Source: Pseudomonadota bacterium (GTDB taxonomy: Bacteria > Pseudomonadota > Gammaproteobacteria > Burkholderiales > Rhodocyclaceae). Taken from it: a stretch of DNA of 64,000 bases. Under the pieces are notes generated by a model, which had not been told where the DNA came from, did no database searches, and worked only from the letters and a program-made list of their open reading frames with translations. Position numbers and translations under genes: made by a program. The DNA lies in the NCBI GenBank assembly GCA_018261895.1, contig JAGTRT010000004.1, positions 62,001 through 126,000 of the forward strand. The letters run 5' to 3'. This document shows, one piece after another, positions 60,663 to 64,000 of the stretch. Position 1 is the first letter of the stretch; the number at the start of each line of letters is the position of its first letter.

Positions 60663-61022
60663 TTACTTCGGTACGTCTTTCGCTTTGGACCCCGCATCCA
60701 CCGGAACTGCGGGAGCTTCCGCCCCAGCCGTAGCAGGCTGCGATTGTACCGGTTCTTGCATGACACTGCCAGTCGTTTTTGGCTTGCTGGAAGCCACATA
60801 TGCCAAGGTCAAGCTGGTAGCAAAAAATACTGCAGCCAGGATTCCCGTCGTACGACTCAGGAAATTAGCCGACCCTGTGGCACCGAAGAGACTGCCGGAT
60901 GCACCACTACCAAAAGCGGCGCCCATGTCCGCCCCCTTGCCATGCTGCATCAACACCAATCCGATGATGGCTATCGCCACAAGAATGTGGATCGTTAAAA
61001 CAAGAGAGAAAAACCAGTTCAT
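60663..61022 (-). CDS. secG: Preprotein translocase subunit SecG
   Basis: 119 residues from ATG at 61020-61022. Two membrane helices (FSLVLTIHILVAIAIIGLVLMQ and a second at about 50-72) enclose QHGKGADMGAAFGSG, the SecG signature. The C-terminal 45 residues are a Pro/Ala/Lys-rich tail (GAEAPAVPVDAGSK). It assists SecYE in protein export. Confidence 0.93.
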   Translation of the reverse strand: MNWFFSLVLTIHILVAIAIIGLVLMQHGKGADMGAAFGSGASGSLFGATGSANFLSRTTGILAAVFFATSLTLAYVASSKPKTTGSVMQEPVQSQPATAGAEAPAVPVDAGSKAKDVPK

Positions 61023-61033
61023 TTGTCTGCCTA

Positions 61034-61783
61034 TCAGTTTGCCGCAAGGCAAATTGTCAAAAAATCATCCGCCATCAAGGCAGCACCGCCGATCAAACCA
61101 CCGTCAATGTCGCGCTGCCCAAACAATTGTTTTGCGTTCTCTGGTTTCACGCTACCACCGTAGAGAATACGCAATTCACTCGCAACCCCAATATCCAGTG
61201 CCGCCACCTGCGCACGGATTGCTTCATGCACATCTTGAGCCTGCGCCGGAGATGCTGTCACGCCCGTCCCAATCGCCCAAACCGGCTCATACGCAACGAC
61301 AGCTTTCGCCAGTGCCTGCACTCCAACCCGCTCAAGCACTGCCGACAACTGCCGAGTGATTACTGAAATCGTAGAACCCGCCTCGCGCTCTTGAAGTGTC
61401 TCTCCAACGCAAAGCACAGGAACCAAACCAGCCATTTGCGCAGCTTCAAACTTGGCCGCCACTACATAATCCGTCTCGCCAAATAGCGCCCGCCGTTCTG
61501 AATGCCCTACCAATGCGTAGTGACACCCGAATTCGAGCAGCATTGCCGCTGAAATCTCCCCTGTAAACGCTCCAGAAGCGTGCTCGCTAACGGACTGAGC
61601 ACCAAGCGCAACCCCAGAACCGGCCAATGCAAGTTGAGCTTGCCCCAGATAAGGATAAGGAGGACAAACCGCGACTTCACAATTGAGCCTTGGTGCTTCC
61701 GCCGCAATGCGCGACAAAAGCACGGCGTTTTTCTGAAGCGTGCCGTGCATCTTCCAGTTACCAGCAACGAGCTTTCTACGCAT
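61034..61783 (-). CDS. tpiA: Triosephosphate isomerase
   Basis: 249 residues, TIM barrel. N-terminal VAGNWKMHG supplies the catalytic Lys, LVGHSERR supplies His, and AYEPVWAIGTG supplies the catalytic Glu; the phosphate loop is LYGGSVKPEN. Interconverts dihydroxyacetone phosphate and glyceraldehyde 3-phosphate. It ends 11 bases upstream of secG. Confidence 0.96.
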   Translation of the reverse strand: MRRKLVAGNWKMHGTLQKNAVLLSRIAAEAPRLNCEVAVCPPYPYLGQAQLALAGSGVALGAQSVSEHASGAFTGEISAAMLLEFGCHYALVGHSERRALFGETDYVVAAKFEAAQMAGLVPVLCVGETLQEREAGSTISVITRQLSAVLERVGVQALAKAVVAYEPVWAIGTGVTASPAQAQDVHEAIRAQVAALDIGVASELRILYGGSVKPENAKQLFGQRDIDGGLIGGAALMADDFLTICLAAN

Positions 61784-61869
61784 GGGCTAGACGATTCGGT
61801 TGGCGAAAAACTTTTGGATTATAGCGACTCGTCGATTTTTTGGTCAATACGATTGGCAAACAATGCACA

Positions 61870-63222
61870 TTACTGCGCAGCCTCGCGAACGACAGCGGCC
61901 AATTTCTCGGCAGCCGATACAACTTCAGCGACATCTTCTCCCTCTACCATTACTCGTAACAATGGTTCGGTCCCGGATGCCCGCAGCAATACCCTGCCAC
62001 GCCCAGCCATCTCAGCCTCGGTATCTGCCAGGGCAGCAGTGATTGCGGGATGATCTTTCCAAGGGAAACCGCGCGAGACAGGCACATTAATCAGTTTTTG
62101 TGGGTAGAGCGTCAGGCCACTCAGCAGAGTCTTCAAATCCCCCCCCATCTCGCGGAGCGCAGCCAGTACCTGCAAGGCAGCAACAATGCCGTCACCCGTA
62201 GTGTGGCGATCCATCGCGAGAATATGGCCGGAATTCTCCCCGCCGTACAACCAGCCTTTCTCATTGAGCATTTCCACCACATACCGATCACCCACAGCCG
62301 CCCTGGAAAACGGGACATCAATTTTCGCCAGCGCATGCTCCAGCGCCAAATTGCTCATCAGCGTACCCACTACCCCCTTGACCTTGCCAACGCGTGCCCT
62401 GCTCCGAACAATCGCAAACAACAATTGGTCCCCGTCATAGAGATTGCCTTCGGCATCGACCATCTGAATACGGTCTGCATCACCATCCAGAGCAACCCCA
62501 AGATCGGCACGATTCGCCAGAACCGCCTCGCACAAAGCCTTCGGTGCGGTCGCGCCAACGGCATCGTTGATATTCAAGCCATTGGGTTGCGTGCCAATGG
62601 TGACAACATCGGCCCCCAGTTCGTGAAATACACTCGGCGCGATGTGATAAGCGGCACCGTGTGCGCAATCAACGACAATCTTCAGTCCCCGCAAATCGAG
62701 GTCATTGGGAAATGTGCTTTTGCAGAACTCGATATAGCGGCCTCGGGCGTCCTCTATCCGACGCACACGCCCCAAATCGGCGGGTGGAGCGCAAACCATT
62801 GGCTGATCGATCCCCTCCTCGATGGCACGCTCGACTTCATCCGGCAACTTAGTGCCCTGTGCCGAAAAGAACTTGATTCCGTTATCGTAGTAAGGATTGT
62901 GCGAGGCCGATATCACGATCCCTGCCTGCAAGCGCAGCGCACGTGTCAGGTAGGCCACCGCCGGCGTTGGCAGCGGTCCAACCAGAAATACATCAATCCC
63001 TGCCGCCGAGAACCCGGCCTCCAAGGCTGACTCAAGCATGTATCCGGAGAGACGGGTGTCCTTGCCAATCAGTACCGCGGGACGCTCGCCTGAAGGCATG
63101 TTGCTCTGCCCCAGGAGCGCCTTGCCGGCTGCATAGCCAAGCCGCATGACGAAATCTGGCGTAATAGGCGCCTGACCAACCCGCCCACGAACCCCATCGG
63201 TACCAAAATATTTTCTGCTCAT
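61870..63222 (-). CDS. glmM: Phosphoglucosamine mutase
   Basis: 450 residues from ATG 63220-63222, chosen because AAGGGG lies about 8 bases upstream and it overlaps the folP stop (ATGA). The phosphoserine loop [12 protein letters not shown], the metal-binding loop ALDGDADR and the C-terminal phosphate-binding [12 protein letters not shown] are intact. It converts glucosamine 6-phosphate to the 1-phosphate for cell wall synthesis. The folP-glmM order is usual. Confidence 0.96.
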   Translation of the reverse strand: MSRKYFGTDGVRGRVGQAPITPDFVMRLGYAAGKALLGQSNMPSGERPAVLIGKDTRLSGYMLESALEAGFSAAGIDVFLVGPLPTPAVAYLTRALRLQAGIVISASHNPYYDNGIKFFSAQGTKLPDEVERAIEEGIDQPMVCAPPADLGRVRRIEDARGRYIEFCKSTFPNDLDLRGLKIVVDCAHGAAYHIAPSVFHELGADVVTIGTQPNGLNINDAVGATAPKALCEAVLANRADLGVALDGDADRIQMVDAEGNLYDGDQLLFAIVRSRARVGKVKGVVGTLMSNLALEHALAKIDVPFSRAAVGDRYVVEMLNEKGWLYGGENSGHILAMDRHTTGDGIVAALQVLAALREMGGDLKTLLSGLTLYPQKLINVPVSRGFPWKDHPAITAALADTEAEMAGRGRVLLRASGTEPLLRVMVEGEDVAEVVSAAEKLAAVVREAAQ

Positions 63223-64000
63223 TGCCATTTCCCCTTTTCGACTGCGGACCAGACGGCCAAAGCATCCCTGGTTGCCGCCACATCATGCACACGTAGTATT
63301 TTCGCACCCTTTTGGGCGGCTAGCAGTGCTGCCGCGATACTCGCGGGCTGGCGCTCAGCCACCGGCCGCCCGGTAATTTCACCCAGCATGGACTTTCTGG
63401 AGACCCCCACCAGCACAGGATGGCACCTGAAACATCCATCGGACAACGCCCGAAAAAGGGCGAGATTGTGCTCAAGCGACTTGCCAAATCCAAAGCCGGG
63501 ATCAACCACAAGGCGTTCGTCGGCTATCCCCGCCTGCCTGCATCGCGCCACCGCATTCGCCAAAAAGACGTCGACTTCCGCAACGACATCCTGATAACGA
63601 GGCGACGCCTGCATCGTACCGGGCTCGCCCTGCATGTGCATTACACACACGCCACAGTCACTGTCCGCCACAACCGAGAGGGCATCCGGGTGCTGCATGC
63701 CACCAATGTCATTGATCATCGAGGCCCCTGCATCCAGCGCTGCACGCATTACTGCGGGTTTGTATGTATCAACCGAGATGGGAATACCCCAGCCACCTAT
63801 TGCCTCCAGCACTGGCAGTAAGCGCTGCAACTCGTCTTTTTCAGATGTCGGTATGGCGCCAGGACGAGACGACTCAGCACCAATATCGAGAATATCCGAG
63901 CCCACCTCAAATTGCTGCCGCGCATGCTGGATCGCCCGATCCACGTCACCAACCAAGCCATCGCCCGAAAAAGAATCCGGGGTCAGGTTGACGATACCCA
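63219..64000 (-). CDS. folP: Dihydropteroate synthase, N-terminus outside window
   Basis: The frame is open to the window edge, so the first few residues are cut; visible from [14 protein letters not shown], the pterin-binding start of the barrel. Other marks are [21 protein letters not shown] and GVSRKSMLG. It joins dihydropterin pyrophosphate with p-aminobenzoate in folate synthesis. The stop overlaps the glmM ATG. Confidence 0.95.
   Translation of the reverse strand, partial: GIVNLTPDSFSGDGLVGDVDRAIQHARQQFEVGSDILDIGAESSRPGAIPTSEKDELQRLLPVLEAIGGWGIPISVDTYKPAVMRAALDAGASMINDIGGMQHPDALSVVADSDCGVCVMHMQGEPGTMQASPRYQDVVAEVDVFLANAVARCRQAGIADERLVVDPGFGFGKSLEHNLALFRALSDGCFRCHPVLVGVSRKSMLGEITGRPVAERQPASIAAALLAAQKGAKILRVHDVAATRDALAVWSAVEKGKWQ

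Noticed and set aside
1-64000. CRISPR array, insertion sequence, prophage or integron
   Set aside because: No tandem spaced repeats, transposase, integrase or phage structural genes were seen.

Overview
The window is high-GC bacterial chromosome with betaproteobacterial character. An NAD-linked hox hydrogenase, PHA synthase, a MaoC-Pta fusion and the order folP-glmM-tpiA-secG-tRNA-Leu-nuoA..N all suggest a Rhodocyclales relative (Dechloromonas/Azonexus type). That placement is inferred from gene content and was not tested by a search. I saw no insertion sequence, prophage or CRISPR array. Genes overlapping at an ATGA are common and mark several tight operons.

Layout. 1-8.2 kb (minus): a CHASE-PAS sensor cut by the window edge, then a corrinoid operon made of an ATP-dependent corrinoid activator, a corrinoid protein, a UroD-type methyltransferase, a DUF1638 protein and a soluble hybrid histidine kinase. 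8.3-19 kb: a probable ethanol/acetaldehyde oxidation regulon. It holds acetaldehyde dehydrogenase plus DUF779, PedF-type cytochrome c, a MoxJ-like binding protein, a YVTN propeller, cytochrome b561 and an AcoR-type sigma-54 activator, with three good -24/-12 promoters. Cytochrome c, NosL-like, CSD-DUF1294, NYN/OST-HTH and glutaredoxin-like genes lie between its parts. 19.3-23.9 kb: a PEP-CTERM protein, a SirB / 12-TM membrane protein / DUF2249 / hemerythrin operon behind an FNR-type box, and a di-iron oxygen-binding MBL protein next to a soluble MCP-like protein. 23.9-29.8 kb: PHA synthase, beta-CASP RNase, UspA, a lone amino-acid-type binding protein and ComB.

29.9-35.1 kb (minus): hoxFUYHW, an NAD-reducing [NiFe] hydrogenase with its maturation protease. 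35.3-39.9 kb (plus): fabI, a kinase-like/tyrosine-phosphatase-like pair, MaoC-phosphotransacetylase and acetate kinase. 40-43 kb: a B12-dependent ribonucleotide reductase behind two NrdR boxes; its reading frame lacks the catalytic loop. 43.1-45.3 kb: an ECF sigma factor, a candidate anti-sigma and a secreted protein. 45.4 kb: a Nudix hydrolase. 46.0-60.5 kb (minus): the complete 14-gene nuo operon, preceded by tRNA-Leu(GAG), secG, tpiA, glmM and a partial folP.

The most unusual structure is a dispersed ~42-bp repeat with core TTTTTTCCGGTTGACCGT. It occurs 12 times between 1.6 and 45.4 kb and I did not find it in the nuo-to-folP region. Nine copies are intergenic. Three sit in frame inside conserved genes (a beta-CASP RNase, the hydrogenase protease and a membrane protein). 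A separate 58-bp repeat pair occurs at 1.45 and 8.49 kb.
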